Below, one piece after another: positions 51,521 to 62,509 of a DNA stretch of 64,000 nt. Each line of letters starts with the position of its first letter. The first letter of the stretch is position 1. Below the pieces are notes generated by a model, which was not told where the DNA came from, did no database searches, and saw only the letters and a list, made by a program, of their open reading frames with translations. Both the position numbers and the translations under genes were made by a program. Source of the DNA: Steromphala cineraria (Eukaryota > Mollusca > Gastropoda > Trochida > Trochidae); the NCBI GenBank assembly GCA_916613615.1, contig OU744726.1, positions 15,751,515 through 15,815,514 of the forward strand. The letters are read 5' to 3'.

Positions 51521-53242
51521 CATTTGACTCTGTGTGTTGATCGAAGCAGTCGTATAATATCACATATGTGCAGAAATACGTAGAGGAGACCGGGATAGAC
51601 ACGGGTAGGTTCGTATTTTCTCTATATTTTTTGTTCGGTGGTCACTATAACTTAGATTGGTAACCATATAACCTTACTCACACACTCACCTTGAATTGGG
51701 GATAGTCCAACATTTTCTCTGCAGACTGTGGAAGAAAACAACATTTTCATCTAGCTTAGTAATTTATTCGACTTCACTTCAAATTGTTTTGGACAAATAT
51801 TGACTTCGTTTATGAATATGTTCTCCAGTGGAGATAAACCAACATGCCGAAATTCATATGAAACGAACACAAACGAAACGAACGAAGTTATTTGGGTATG
51901 GGGGCCGTGTATTTTCGCAGCATAGAAAAAAAGCAAACTTGCTTTTTGGGGTACGTTTAATCATTACAGGCGAGGCACATTTGCCCGTGAGGACGAATCA
52001 TTATATAATTTAAGGTCCTCCTCAAAACCATTGTCCTAAAGGTCCTCCTCCTCAAATTGATCCTCTGGAAGGTCCTTGAAGCGTAGACTTCCCTAGTGGG
52101 AAGTAAAAAATCCTTTCAGTAATTGAAAAGTCTACATCATTGTAAACTATATCTGGGTAAAGCAATGTTGTTTTTTTTTATATTCCAAATATAAAATGCA
52201 ATAAGGTATACTTTGAAAAATCTCTTGTCATTCTTTAATTGTTGTAGGCTGAGCATGTTCTGATTGTTTCAAACGCTGGTCGAACCTGCCCCAGAGGAAA
52301 ACCGAACTTGCCCCGATGCGATGTGGTGTATGTTCGGGTCTTAGAAGCATAATTATATGAAAACTTTGATGTAAGACACTTTCAACAATCATTGCAATTA
52401 AGTTAAGTTATGTCTCAATGTATGTACAAACGTACACTAGATTACTGAAAAAAAACCACCTCATTATCTCACTGTAAGTGAAAAGGGGATGTAACTTGCA
52501 AAAGAAGGGATTATTAACTCCGTTTCGATATTTTGAATTTCAGTACAGAGTAAACAAAAGCATGTTCCTCATCTTTAAATAAATGGATGTTGTTATAGTA
52601 TGGACGAGTTTTGTTTCCGGTGGAATTGGAGGTTCACAATCAGTTTCTTAAGCTGGGGAACACCTGTGTTAAGACTTCTTTCATATTTTTATTTCTCACA
52701 CACTCTATAGATATGGCTTCTATCATCATTGTATTTTTCAAGCATCTGAAGGCCCTTAGTTAATATCCATTCTGCATTCCGTGTACAGCGACACAAAGCA
52801 CCTTTTTGATGGATACCCTCTATTGAATCTTGTTATATAACACATATTAATGAATTACAAGTTTTGATACAGGATGATAAAAAGGTGTTTGTACGATAAT
52901 GAAACATAATAAAAATGATACTTTGAAATCCTCCGATATTTATTAAAGACACCAACATCATTTTACTCAACAAATATGTTAATTCGACATTTTAGATTTA
53001 AGATAAGTCATAATTTCACAAAAGCAAACAAAGAGTTTCACTTATAAGATAAATAACATACTTATCATTTCATTTGCATTTTGAAAAATCATGAATTAGT
53101 ATCTGAATGGATTATGATTTACTTAGGATCTTAACAATGTAAATTTTTGTATCTCAGGAAAGTTTTCTTTCTAAGGCCAAGATACTGAGTGGCAGTGGCT
53201 GCCAAATCTTGGCAATACTACTTTTCTATGTCCCAGCACAGC
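51521..53242. other. Region between the MITE cluster and ACS-1, no gene
   Basis: No supported gene. The part adjacent to 53242 should be ACS-1 3'UTR; a minus-strand AATAAA-type signal (tttatt on plus) near 52938 is a candidate polyadenylation site. A purine/pyrimidine patch with several aggtcctcctc repeats lies at 52010-52075. Confidence 0.5.
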
Positions 53243-54868
53243 TTATTGTGTTACAGAAAGGCAAAGTCTCCGAGAAGCAACAGCAGCTAACCCGTGTCGA
53301 TGAAGCTTATTTGATGTCGTTTTAGGAAAATCCTCAAAGAAGAGGACAAACTTTGGAAGAATATTTAGACTAGATCTTTCGTCCAGAAGTGTTTCCTGTT
53401 TACACAACTTAATGATTTCATCAGCTGAAGGCTTGACGTCAGCTGTATCATCAAGCTTGATGCAGGCACAGATCTCGTGGTGAAGAACTTTGTCAGGGAC
53501 TGGGACAATGACAGCTTCTTTCACTCCTGGACACTTGACAAGCTTCTGTTCCCACCAGTCAGGATACAGGATGTATGCTCCATGCATGATGGCGTCAGCG
53601 CTTCTTCCTTCCAGGAAGAGACAGCCATCTTCCCTAAGGTATCCAATATCTCCAGTTCTGAACCAGCCATCTGGTAGGAAGGAATCCGGAGATTCAGAGC
53701 CTAGATATTTTGAGGAAAGTATTGGTGACTTAACCAGAATTTCACCCTTGGACATAAATGGAAGAGTTTTCAAGTTTTCATCTGCAATTTTGATAATTCC
53801 CCCGTTGAATGGATAACCAGCCTGAAAATCTTGGAATTGTGATACATACTCTAACTGAACTTTCAATGTTGTGATAATTCCAATTTCCGTCGACCCATAG
53901 ATAATCGTCACTGTTTCTGCGTGATCCCTCAATGCTCTCAAGTGCTGCTTTTTTATTGGTTGACCACCAACTAAGATGTGAAGTATTTTCTTACCATCAG
54001 TATTGTTTCTCTTTGGTGCCGAAATTGTGATTTGTGGTGTCATAAGGGCTGCACTTATGCATCCTTTCTTAACGATTTCCCACATCAATGTTTCCTTTTT
54101 GATGACTTTCAGATTTTCATGAACCACCATTCTTGTATATCCAGCGGCAAGGAACATATGCGGATATCCCCCTATCCAACCGAGAGGAGAGAGGTTTAAA
54201 TATGTGAACCCACTTTCAAGTTGTAAGCTTAGGCTAAGACAATATGCCATCTTCAAAATGTTTGCACTGCTGTTTGGAACAAGCTTAGAATACCCTGTAC
54301 TTCCTGATGTTGCGAAAATCACAGCTCTAGATGTTGGCTTTCTTTTCTCATAGAGATATACGTCTTCCTGTTTCAAAGTATCAAAAAGGTTATTGTTGGT
54401 AAAAACAGCAGTTTTGATTGATGAAATTATTTTGCTTTTGAGATGAGCATGGTGTTCAAAAACATTGTACTCATCCAAACGTGGTTTGCATAATTCCCAG
54501 GCACCCTTGCTTTGGTCTGGATCAACTATGATACAGGTACATTCAGCTTTGATCAGCGAGGCTATGAGATCTTCTCCATCTGCCCGAAGTACCTGACCAT
54601 TCATGGACACAGCTCCAGCCAACTGGACACCAAACTCAGCCACTACTCTTTCTGGACAGTTGGGGAGAGAAATACACACCACATCTCCTGGCTCCATTCC
54701 ACATCTGACCAGTCTGTTGGCGAACCTGCTGGAGAGATCCAGGACATCTCCCCTGGTCAACTCACGTGTACCATCTTCACTCCAGAAGATAAAAGCGGGA
54801 GTCTCCGGATCTGTTTTGCCCAAGAATAGGATGCGGTCAGCAATAGTCTGGTCATTGAGATGGGACAT
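53243..54868 (-). CDS. Acyl/aryl-CoA ligase-like, ANL superfamily (ACS-1), 541 aa
   Basis: A single intronless reading frame of 541 codons. ANL adenylate-forming motifs are in order: P-loop TSGSTGYSKLV at 187-197, YGSTEIG at 324-330, GWFRTGD at 401-407, EGRSADAIMHGAYILYP at 420-436 (hinge region), and FPKTTSNKLHR at 514-524 with the expected catalytic Lys521. Such enzymes activate a carboxylate with ATP and transfer it to CoA; the substrate cannot be told. Length fits the 4-coumarate/medium-chain ligase type. Oddities: Asn replaces the usual Gly before the catalytic Lys, and DWWEQ stands where the family usually has an E-I-E pattern. No signal peptide or C-terminal SKL is present, so it is probably cytosolic. 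The ATG follows a splice acceptor at 54876-54877, so a 5'UTR intron is likely, as in ACS-2. Confidence 0.93.
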   Translation of the reverse strand: MSHLNDQTIADRILFLGKTDPETPAFIFWSEDGTRELTRGDVLDLSSRFANRLVRCGMEPGDVVCISLPNCPERVVAEFGVQLAGAVSMNGQVLRADGEDLIASLIKAECTCIIVDPDQSKGAWELCKPRLDEYNVFEHHAHLKSKIISSIKTAVFTNNNLFDTLKQEDVYLYEKRKPTSRAVIFATSGSTGYSKLVPNSSANILKMAYCLSLSLQLESGFTYLNLSPLGWIGGYPHMFLAAGYTRMVVHENLKVIKKETLMWEIVKKGCISAALMTPQITISAPKRNNTDGKKILHILVGGQPIKKQHLRALRDHAETVTIIYGSTEIGIITTLKVQLEYVSQFQDFQAGYPFNGGIIKIADENLKTLPFMSKGEILVKSPILSSKYLGSESPDSFLPDGWFRTGDIGYLREDGCLFLEGRSADAIMHGAYILYPDWWEQKLVKCPGVKEAVIVPVPDKVLHHEICACIKLDDTADVKPSADEIIKLCKQETLLDERSSLNILPKFVLFFEDFPKTTSNKLHRHGLAAVASRRLCLSVTQ

Positions 54869-56893
54869 GTTTTTACTGTGAATGAATAACTAATATATTT
54901 ATTACCAAATTGCATCACGCAATGAGTTAATTACAGTTTGAGATCTGATATTGTCTTTGAAATTATTTCTTGATTTTGATTCTCTATATTTTATGAGATT
55001 GAAACTCCGCTTGAACTGATAACATGCTTAATCCTTACTTAAAATTCAATAAGATTTTATAAAGGAAAATATTTTTTTAGAATCATTTATCTTTTATAAT
55101 TGTTTCTGTTAACATTGATTTTATTTTCGTTCATGTCGACTAGCAAATCATTTCATGCTTACCTGTAACAGGTTCGCTGTCTGTTTGGTGTATCTTTCTA
55201 AAGGTTTTCATGGGCTGAACATCATGCATTCATAAGCATGTCTCAGGAAAAACGTATTTACGGGTCGTTACTTTGCATTCATTATTACTCTTTTACCGTA
55301 CTTGTGATCTTGCATTTAACGTCTCTCTTGATCACGTATTTCAGCCAAACGTGTTTGCAAGTGAATGTAATTTTAATTCAGCTTTAGAACGTTTATTCAC
55401 TTTCTATTGGCGATAGTAGCAAAATGACCTTACCTCATTGCCTCACTATCTAAAACTGTTATTTAACAATCAAATGGTATTAAAATAGATTAAAATCGTA
55501 ATGCTACTTTTAGTTCAACACTCGAATTTGATTACTTTTGATTAGAGCACGTCATACTTAACTTTGTACATCTTTAAAATGGCTTCTAGTCAATCATTTT
55601 TTTCCATTTACTTCAAATGTTGTCGACTGAACAGGATACAGTATACCTACTATTAAATAAACTAGTTGAATTATGCATTCATGCTCCACAACATCAATTG
55701 AATTATCTATTTAATCAACTAAAAATTTGACTTGTTGACAAATAACGGTGTTTACATATCTCTTATCAAATAATCAGACGACGCCTTGATGACATACTGA
55801 AATTAAAATATCATTATTCCTTACCACGTATAAACAGTGAAGGTTGCATTAACAAGTGGGTTTCAGTTGTGGTGTTTAATTCTGTGGAGTCAAAATAAGG
55901 TTTAAAATTGAGGAAAGAATAACTTCAAACATTCGAAAAAGGAATTACCAGTTTTTAACAAGGATTTGTTATTTTAATGTCGATGGTGCTCTTATCAAGT
56001 CCTCGCTTGGCTGGCTATTGTTCGCTTCGGTGTGTGTGTCATATGATAAGAGATTAATGTTAGATCTACTGTTACATGTTGATGTATTCACGAAATAAAG
56101 CAATGTTCTGTACTCTAAGTATATTTGAATGTGTGTATATATATATACTACTCAAAAGACGTTGGGGGTCTGCATGAGTGATGGTCAAACTTTAAAACAG
56201 ATTTGTTTTCATATTTCTCTGACTCACGTTACCTGTGTGTGGAACCCTCAAGCAACTACAAAATGTATTCTTTTGCTTTTAAGATCGCTGTGATGACAAC
56301 ATCTGACTATGGCGTAATTTCAGTTGAAAATCATAAATATGGTAATGGATTCCTTTGCTCAAATTATTGAAGGAAAAAACACATGCTTCACGTGTGTATA
56401 ACAAATAGTAGGTTTTTTAATATGCAAAGAAAAATCTCAGGAAGATAATCCTTAACTTCTTTATAGTATGGTGTAAAACGTCTTGGATCGGATTATTTTT
56501 TCACTAATTCATTAACCCCTGCTTAAAAAGGCATCTAAGATGCAAATACAAAGTTGTGTTGTTCTACTTATTATACCCAAGTGCAAGTCATGAACACAAT
56601 ATCTATGACTTTGAAGAGTAATAAGATAACAAAAACTTAAAACGTGAGAATCCATTGCTGATTGACACCAAAACGTGATTGAGCACGTCATCAAAAATAA
56701 ATAATCTCATCTGCATCTAAATGAAACAGAAATATGCATGGAAGATGTGGATGCTTATGCAGATGGGTGATTTGTAAGCTCTGAATCTCTAGACGAATTG
56801 GAGGACACAATAGCTTTGTTAAATGAAATACCATACTTGTTATGCATTTTGTTTATACTGAAAAACAAATCTGAATCGAAATAACAACGTTTT
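54869..56893. other. Divergent intergenic region between ACS-1 and ACS-2
   Basis: ACS-1 and ACS-2 are head to head, so both upstream regions lie in 54869-58160. A minus-strand donor-like site (cag followed by gtaagc at 55163/55162) could end the ACS-1 leader exon and splice to the acceptor at 54876. At 56500-56700 lies a diverged copy of the block found again at 57170-57370, which suggests an old tandem duplication upstream of ACS-2. No ORF is supported. Confidence 0.5.
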
Positions 56894-57500
56894 ATCCGGA
56901 TGGGGGATGAGCAGTGATAAGAGCGTTCGGCTTCGGATCAGGAGGTCCGTGGGTCGAATCTGAAGTAGAGAACTGTTCAGATTTGGTGTCAATGCTACAT
57001 TACATTTTAGGGCAGTACCACCCGTGGTTCGCTAATTCCTGAAGATGCTCGCAGGTTTCGCCGCAAAACATAGCCACAATAGTGTTGCGGGCTTTCTTCC
57101 TGCAATATACTCTTGGAAGCGGCGATAAACCCCTTATCACCTTATCTCATCCAACAACGTTTTCATTGAACCAGAATTTTGTCCTACCTTAATTAAAACT
57201 AAGATGCACATGAACAGCTGTGTCTTCTTTGTTTTAACTTGAATGCAGTCACGAACAGATTAAGTAACCCTAGAAAAAGTACCTTTAAAATGCAATTTCA
57301 TAGCGTGAGAATCCATTTCTTATTGACCCTCAATCGTGACAAGAATGTGAGTTGTAAATTTATGTTTGAAGGACGTTATCTAAGTAGGTCACCTTAACCT
57401 GGTTGTAAAGCTGCTGTTCATTCCTGCTGTATATTCGTTACGAAGGGCTTGAGTAACAGACAGTTGCAGAATCTTTGCATCTTTGGCATAAGGTAATTAC
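56706..57500 (+). repeat. Segmental duplication upstream of ACS-2 (pairs with 62510-63070)
   Basis: Apart from the SINE, this stretch aligns collinearly with the region before ACS-3. Shared blocks are gaaacagaaatatg, acacaatagctttgttaa, caacgttttcattgaacc, gtgtcttctttgttttaac, attaagtaaccctagaaa, atttcatagcgtga, aaagctgctgtt and ggtaattaccaggtg. The duplication unit therefore included promoter, leader exon and gene. Confidence 0.85.
56894..57152 (+). mobile_element. tRNA-derived SINE with 11-bp TSD
   Basis: The head carries A-box-like gagcagtgataagagcg (near 56909) and B-box-like gggtcgaatct (near 56951). The body matches the truncated copy at 26361-26527, and the tail is gcgataaaccccttatcacc. 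The perfect 11-bp direct repeat aacaacgtttt flanks it (56883-56893 and 57153-57163). The paralogous region before ACS-3 has the empty site with one copy of that sequence at 62681-62691. The insertion is therefore clearly defined. Confidence 0.92.
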
Positions 57501-58153
57501 CAGGTGAAGTACATATACAGAACGTTATACGTGTGCATTTGGGTCGTTTCTATTGAAGGAGAAGATGTCATGGACGCGGAGATGTTTCCCCGCGTCTCCG
57601 CGGCCATGACATCTTCAAGTTCAATACAAACGACTCAAATGCACACGTATGACGTTCTGTATTTAATATATACTCTTTTTTACTTTTTATACAAATAATT
57701 GTGAGATGCTTAAATAATCTGAGACGACGTACTGCGCATTGATATATACATGTACTACATTTTCTCATTGCTTTGCGTAGTTAAATGTAAGCCGGGAGGA
57801 AATTTTCTCAAGTGTGAAAACCAAAAGTGATAAAAGTTATTCAATAGTAATTATTAATAAAGTTCTGAAGATGAAAAACGTGAATTCAGGGTTCCGAGCG
57901 ACGGGCTTCTTTCAAACGACTCCAACATAAAAATGACGTCATAAATGTTGTCAGCAATGACGTATCGCTAGCGATGTTTTCGGAATATAGTTTAGGATTA
58001 CCCTTTTTAAAATGGTTTATCGACTTATCGATAGCAACTTTGAATCTTAACCTTTCCAATTATATCTTCTTCTATGAATATGAAATTACAGATTGTTGCA
58101 TAAATTGATTTTGACTATAATCAGAAATCATCACAGGAATATATTCTCAACAG
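57493..58153 (+). other. 5'UTR intron of ACS-2
   Basis: Donor aag|gtaatt at 57492/57493 and acceptor cag at 58151-58153, followed by ataaagc and the ATG at 58161. ACS-3 has the same donor and acceptor arrangement. The intron holds a 148-nt foldback (57515-57662) and a perfect CRE-like tgacgtca at 57934-57941. The leader exon probably begins near 57430, by analogy with the TATA position in ACS-3. Confidence 0.6.
57515..57662. repeat. 148-nt inverted repeat (foldback) in the ACS-2 leader intron
   Basis: The left arm atacagaacgttatacgtgt, gcatttgggtcgtttctatt, through gatgtcatggacgcggaga, pairs with the right arm tctccgcggccatgacatct through cgtatgacgttctgtat. About 68 bp per arm pair with roughly eight mismatches or wobbles, leaving a short apex around 57585-57592. 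The ACS-3 intron lacks it. It may be a foldback transposon or a hairpin RNA source. No target duplication was seen. Confidence 0.85.
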
Positions 58154-58160
58154 ATAAAGC

Positions 58161-59780
58161 ATGTCCCATCTCGATGACCAGACTATTGCTGACCGCATCC
58201 TGTTCTGGGGTAAAACAGATCCTGAGACTCCTGCCTTCATCTTCTGGAGTGAAGATGGTACACGTGAGTTGACCAGAGGAGATGTCCTGGATCTCTCCAG
58301 CAGGTTCGCCAACAGACTGGTCAGATGTGGAGTGGAGCCAGGAGATGTGGTGTGTATTTCTCTCCCCAACTGTCCAGAAAGAGTCGTGGCTGAGTTTGGT
58401 GTCCAGTTGGCTGGAGCTGTGTCCATGAATGGTCAGGTTCTTCGGGCAGATGGAGAAGATCTCATAGCCTCGCTGATCAAAGCTGAATGTACGTGTATCG
58501 TACTCGACCCAGACCAGACAAAGGGCGCCTGGAGCTTATGTCGACCATATCTGAATGAGTGTAGTATTTTGAAGGATCATGCAAATGTCAAAAGCAAACG
58601 AATACCTCCATTGAAGTCGGTTGTGTTTTCAAGCGCCGGACTATTACGAGATATAAAGCAAGAAGATGTGCTACTGTATGAGAAAAGGGATCCAGATTTA
58701 CCTGCTGTCATCTTTACAACATCCGGCAGTACAGGTTATTCTAAACTCGTCGCACAAAGCAATAAAAGCTTGATGTTGCTGTCACACATTTATAGTGACC
58801 TCACTCAATATGAAAATGGATCGTTATATTTGAACTGCTCACCCCTTGGATGGCTTGGAGGTTATCCTTTTCTGTATCTATGGTCTGGTTGCAGGAGAGT
58901 CTTACTAGACGAATCTCACATACAAACAAGCAACAAAAGTCTGCTCATGTGGGATATTGTTTCCAAAATTGGTATCGATATTGCACTTATGACGCCAGTC
59001 ATGCTTCTTTCAGCCCCAGCTGATAGAACAACTGCCACAAAGCATCTTCATATCTTGACAGGTGGCCAGCCAATTAAATCTTATCATTTGGAAGCTGTTA
59101 AACACATTGTAGAGAAAGTCACAATTGGCTATGGTGCAACAGAGATCGGAGTTGTAACCTATTCTACCATTCAAGTCGACAACCTTGAAATATTTGAAGA
59201 TTTTCAGACTGGATTCCCTGCAAAAGGAGTTCACCATAGAATCGTTGACAAGAACGGTCAGGATCTTCCCTTCATGGAAAAGGGGGAAATTGTCATAAAA
59301 TCACCAACACTTTGTTTACGTTATCTGGGACCAGAGTTTCAGGATTCCTTCCTGCCTGATGGCTGGTTCAGAACTGGAGATATTGGATATCTTAGGGAAG
59401 ATGGCTGTCTATTTGTGGAAGGAAGAAGTGCTGACGCAATCATGCATGGAGCATACATCCTGTATCCTAACTGGTGGGAACAGAAGCTTGACAAGTGTCC
59501 AGGAGTGAAAGAAGCTGTCATTGTCCCAGTCCCTGACAAAGTTCTTCACCACGAGATCTGTGCCTGCATCAAGCTTGATGATACAGCTGGCGTCAAGCCA
59601 TCATCTGAGGACATCATCAAGTTCTGTAAACTGGAAACACTTCTGGACGAAGGATCTAGTCTAAATATTCTTCCAAAGTTTGTCCTCTTCTTTGAAGATT
59701 TTCCTAAAACGAATACAGATAAACTCCACCGAAGGGGTTTAGCAGATATTGCCTCTCAGCGTCTCGGTCTCTTTCATTAG
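58161..59780 (+). CDS. Acyl/aryl-CoA ligase-like, ANL superfamily (ACS-2), 539 aa
   Basis: An intronless frame of 539 codons. ANL motifs: TSGSTGYSKLV at 187-197, YGATEIG at 324-330, GWFRTGD at 401-407, EGRSADAIMHGAYILYP at 420-436, and FPKTNTDKLHR at 514-524 with Lys521. Residues 1-112 differ from ACS-1 at only three positions, and residues 396-516 at about ten. The stretch between them is only about half identical and includes the region that lines the acyl pocket in this superfamily. The substrate is unknown, but a different specificity from ACS-1 is plausible. No signal peptide or peroxisomal C-terminus. Asp replaces the usual Gly before the catalytic Lys. It is transcribed away from ACS-1 and toward ACS-3, with a 5'UTR intron just before the ATG. 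Confidence 0.93.
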   Translation: MSHLDDQTIADRILFWGKTDPETPAFIFWSEDGTRELTRGDVLDLSSRFANRLVRCGVEPGDVVCISLPNCPERVVAEFGVQLAGAVSMNGQVLRADGEDLIASLIKAECTCIVLDPDQTKGAWSLCRPYLNECSILKDHANVKSKRIPPLKSVVFSSAGLLRDIKQEDVLLYEKRDPDLPAVIFTTSGSTGYSKLVAQSNKSLMLLSHIYSDLTQYENGSLYLNCSPLGWLGGYPFLYLWSGCRRVLLDESHIQTSNKSLLMWDIVSKIGIDIALMTPVMLLSAPADRTTATKHLHILTGGQPIKSYHLEAVKHIVEKVTIGYGATEIGVVTYSTIQVDNLEIFEDFQTGFPAKGVHHRIVDKNGQDLPFMEKGEIVIKSPTLCLRYLGPEFQDSFLPDGWFRTGDIGYLREDGCLFVEGRSADAIMHGAYILYPNWWEQKLDKCPGVKEAVIVPVPDKVLHHEICACIKLDDTAGVKPSSEDIIKFCKLETLLDEGSSLNILPKFVLFFEDFPKTNTDKLHRRGLADIASQRLGLFH

Positions 59781-59984
59781 AGAATTGTAAGAGAATCTGC
59801 AATACATGTAGAACAAACATTTTCCAACAGAACATAATCTTTGATTATATTATGTTATACTAGCAAAACGAAAGCCACATGTCTTACTAGGAACCAATTT
59901 ATTCAAGATGATGTTATTACAGAGGTTGGCATAAGTAAAAGAATAATGCAGGCCATAAGGAGAAAACTGCATTGACACCTCCTA
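59781..59984. other. ACS-2 3' flank
   Basis: AT-rich sequence after the stop codon, presumably 3'UTR. No canonical polyadenylation signal stands out before the MITE at 59985. Confidence 0.4.
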
Positions 59985-60489
59985 CACTCAGGGGCAAAAG
60001 AAACGATACCAACTTTTCAAAAGAGTAGAAATCAAAATCCTGTCGTAAATGCAATGCGACAAAGAATCCTATTGTTCGGACAATACGTTGTGAAGAAGTA
60101 CTCATAATTTCAAACACATTTCAATTGTTTGACTGTTTGTATGTTATTTTTGGATAAACCTTAGGAATTGGAATAAGAAAATTATCAATTTATAAATTTG
60201 ATTAAGTAAAGATGTTATCAATACAAACCTTGATAGAAATTAAGTTGGCTTTGCATTTTGTCTGTAAGTTGGTTTAAAAACAAGCAAAAGGGCCATTTTA
60301 ACAATCCTTTTTCGTCTAGTTAAGGAGAGTTTTAAACGACGTTGTAAAGCGTTTTTTTTCAAAAGCGTTAACAGATGTAGGTTTGTAATTTAAAACTTTG
60401 TTCAGTTACCTTAAAGACATGAAATAACCCTGTTTCAGTCGTAATCTAACACGCATTTTATATGGTATCGTTTCTTTTGCCCCTGAGTG
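59985..60489. mobile_element. Tc1/mariner-type MITE with perfect 26-bp TIRs
   Basis: The ends start CACTCAGGGGCAAAAGAAAC and are exact reverse complements over 26 bp (59985-60010 and 60464-60489). TA lies outside both ends (59983-59984 and 60490-60491). It is 505 bp with no conserved ORF, so it is non-autonomous. It sits just downstream of ACS-2. Confidence 0.92.
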
Positions 60490-60491
60490 TA

Positions 60492-62010
60492 TATTGATGG
60501 TGTCAGCTACGCGGTGAAGAGCAGAGAGACATTCTCCTAAATAATTCTCGGTATTTCAATTGACATATTTTGGATGTGGTGTCATAAGTGACTCCACATG
60601 ATTCTTCCGTCAATATAATTGCAAGCAATGTGTACAGAGCCAGGATCGGATCTTTCAGATTGCCGAGGGGCATCCGAGAAGACAAAGAAAGGAATCACCA
60701 TACGTGGCCTGCTCGCATTTTCACTTTTGGCTGATTCCTTGCTTCATGATCTTTGGGATTCACATGTCGACATCGTCATATATGTTGCATATTTACGAAA
60801 AGTTTGATTGTGATAATAACTTGTTATTTACATTGACTCATGCTTCACGTGCACTAATGTTAACCAGTCATTAAATAAATCAGGTAAGTTTCAGATAGTT
60901 TTGATAGTTATGTTTGTCTCAAATATATTTTAACGAAAAGAAATGTTACTTACTAAATGGACTACTAAACGGACTACATGGGGGTTCATCTTCTTTTAAC
61001 CATAGTCAGTCGAAACATTTGCTATACATTTAAATGAAGTAGATGATTACCTTCTCTCTTATGCATTTAACACAATAATGAGATTTTTATTGCCTTACAA
61101 TCAAAACATAAATTCACAATGATATTACCAGTTAGACATTGGTAGACCAAAACCAAGGTATTTGAAACCTCTTTGAAATAAATAAATCCACATTTGTCCT
61201 CGGCATTTATTCATAGTGATGTCTCTCTCGTTTGTGTATCAATTTTTTTATATTTAGCTATCCTCCTCTTGTCTTGTCTATTCGCTTTTATGTTGCCTTT
61301 TTATCAACATTTACAGATAATGGGATTATCAAAGATTGATTGTACAGAAATTGTTAAATAAAAATTGTTCAGAAAAGTGTTTCGTCAAAGCTCACGATAT
61401 TTTGCTTAAATAGCAAGTTCACATGGTGTAAGCAGTATCACATGAATATTCATAGAATTAACCAAAATGAAACGTAATATCACTGGTCTTTTTATTTCTA
61501 TTAAAAAATAACGGTAGAGTTACAATACTAAGCAATACCTATCAAAGTATTTGCAACATTAGTTTTTAGGCTCACAAAATTCCCTTCACGGATTACCTAA
61601 TTAATTAATGTGGAAGTATTGTAATCCAGATTCCTTACTATAAAGCATTTACAAACTGAGAGATAAGAATGAATAATGATACTAAGTATCATATCATATA
61701 TATCAGCTGTCATATAGCTCTCTGTATTGAAGTCAGATTGCAGACCCATGAAGCATACATGAGCAATTGTAAATAAAACATTTCTAGCAATACAAATTCC
61801 ATAGAATTTGCAATAAAATTACATAAACGCGTATTTTGACTTTCAACATTATTCGATCTGCCCTTATTTAAAAGTATGCAACTATCATATATAGATAATA
61901 AAATACCATCCCCTAATAATTCTCGCAAGACAGCTTCTCGTATATATACGGAAGTGCTTCCGATTGGTCACTACCAAAATTTCAGTAACAATGCATAATT
62001 TTTCTTTATA
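60492..62010. other. Intergenic region between ACS-2 and the LINE tail
   Basis: No supported gene, domain or clear repeat. AT-rich; frames here are short and unlike coding sequence. Confidence 0.5.
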
Positions 62011-62402
62011 ACAGATCACAATCAAAAACAAGCACGAGTCCAGTACAAAGTTCTGACTTTAACGTACAAATGTGTACACCAGACTGCCCCTTCATATCTC
62101 ACTGAACTCATCGAGAGATATGAACCCTCCAGAACACTGCGATCAGCTGATCAATTTCTCCTCAAAGTCCCCAAAACACGCCTCAGAAAATTTGGACAGA
62201 GGTCATATGCCTTCATAGCTCTGTGGAATGACTTGCCCATTCAAATCAAGCATTCTGAATCTTTGGCTATATTTCAAAGTTGCTTGAAAACCTATCTCTT
62301 TCAAAAATTCTACAGTCTGTAATCTTAAGCCCCAAAGCCCCATCTATTCTGCAGTGACTTGAGTTTATGCGCTATATAAATTTACTTTATTATTATTATT
62401 AA
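62011..62402 (+). mobile_element. 3' end of a CR1/L2-like LINE
   Basis: The frame 62011-62322 (103 codons and TAA) reads QARVQYKVLTLTYKCVHQTA early, then PSRTLRSADQFLLKVPKTRL, and FIALWNDLPIQIKHSESLAI before ending KTYLFQKFYSL. That is the familiar C-terminal tail of reverse transcriptases of the Jockey/CR1/L2 group (Q.K.L.LTYK, APSYL, R.LRS, LWN.LP, LKT.LF). A short 3' part follows with gcgctatataaa and a (tta)n tail. It is 5'-truncated, as is normal for LINE copies, and upstream of the duplicated ACS-3 region. Confidence 0.85.
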
Positions 62403-62509
62403 AACATTTTGCGATGAAATTAATTTCAGTTAGCTATATGTAGAATTTGAGATATATATTGCGGCTTTCCGTCATAGAGTCCATTGTATATGGGAAGAAA
62501 TAACTGCGT

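Noticed and set aside
51690..51718. 29-nt minus-strand exon candidate (MLDYPQFK, between a tgcag acceptor and a gtgagt donor) upstream of USP-C
   Set aside because: A coding join to USP-C exon 1 would meet a TAG; no partner exon found. It could be a leader exon but support is too thin.
53490..54829. Several 66-108-codon plus-strand frames over ACS-1, and minus-strand ones over ACS-2 and ACS-3
   Set aside because: They recur at matching places in all ACS copies because they are antisense shadows of the conserved coding sequence.
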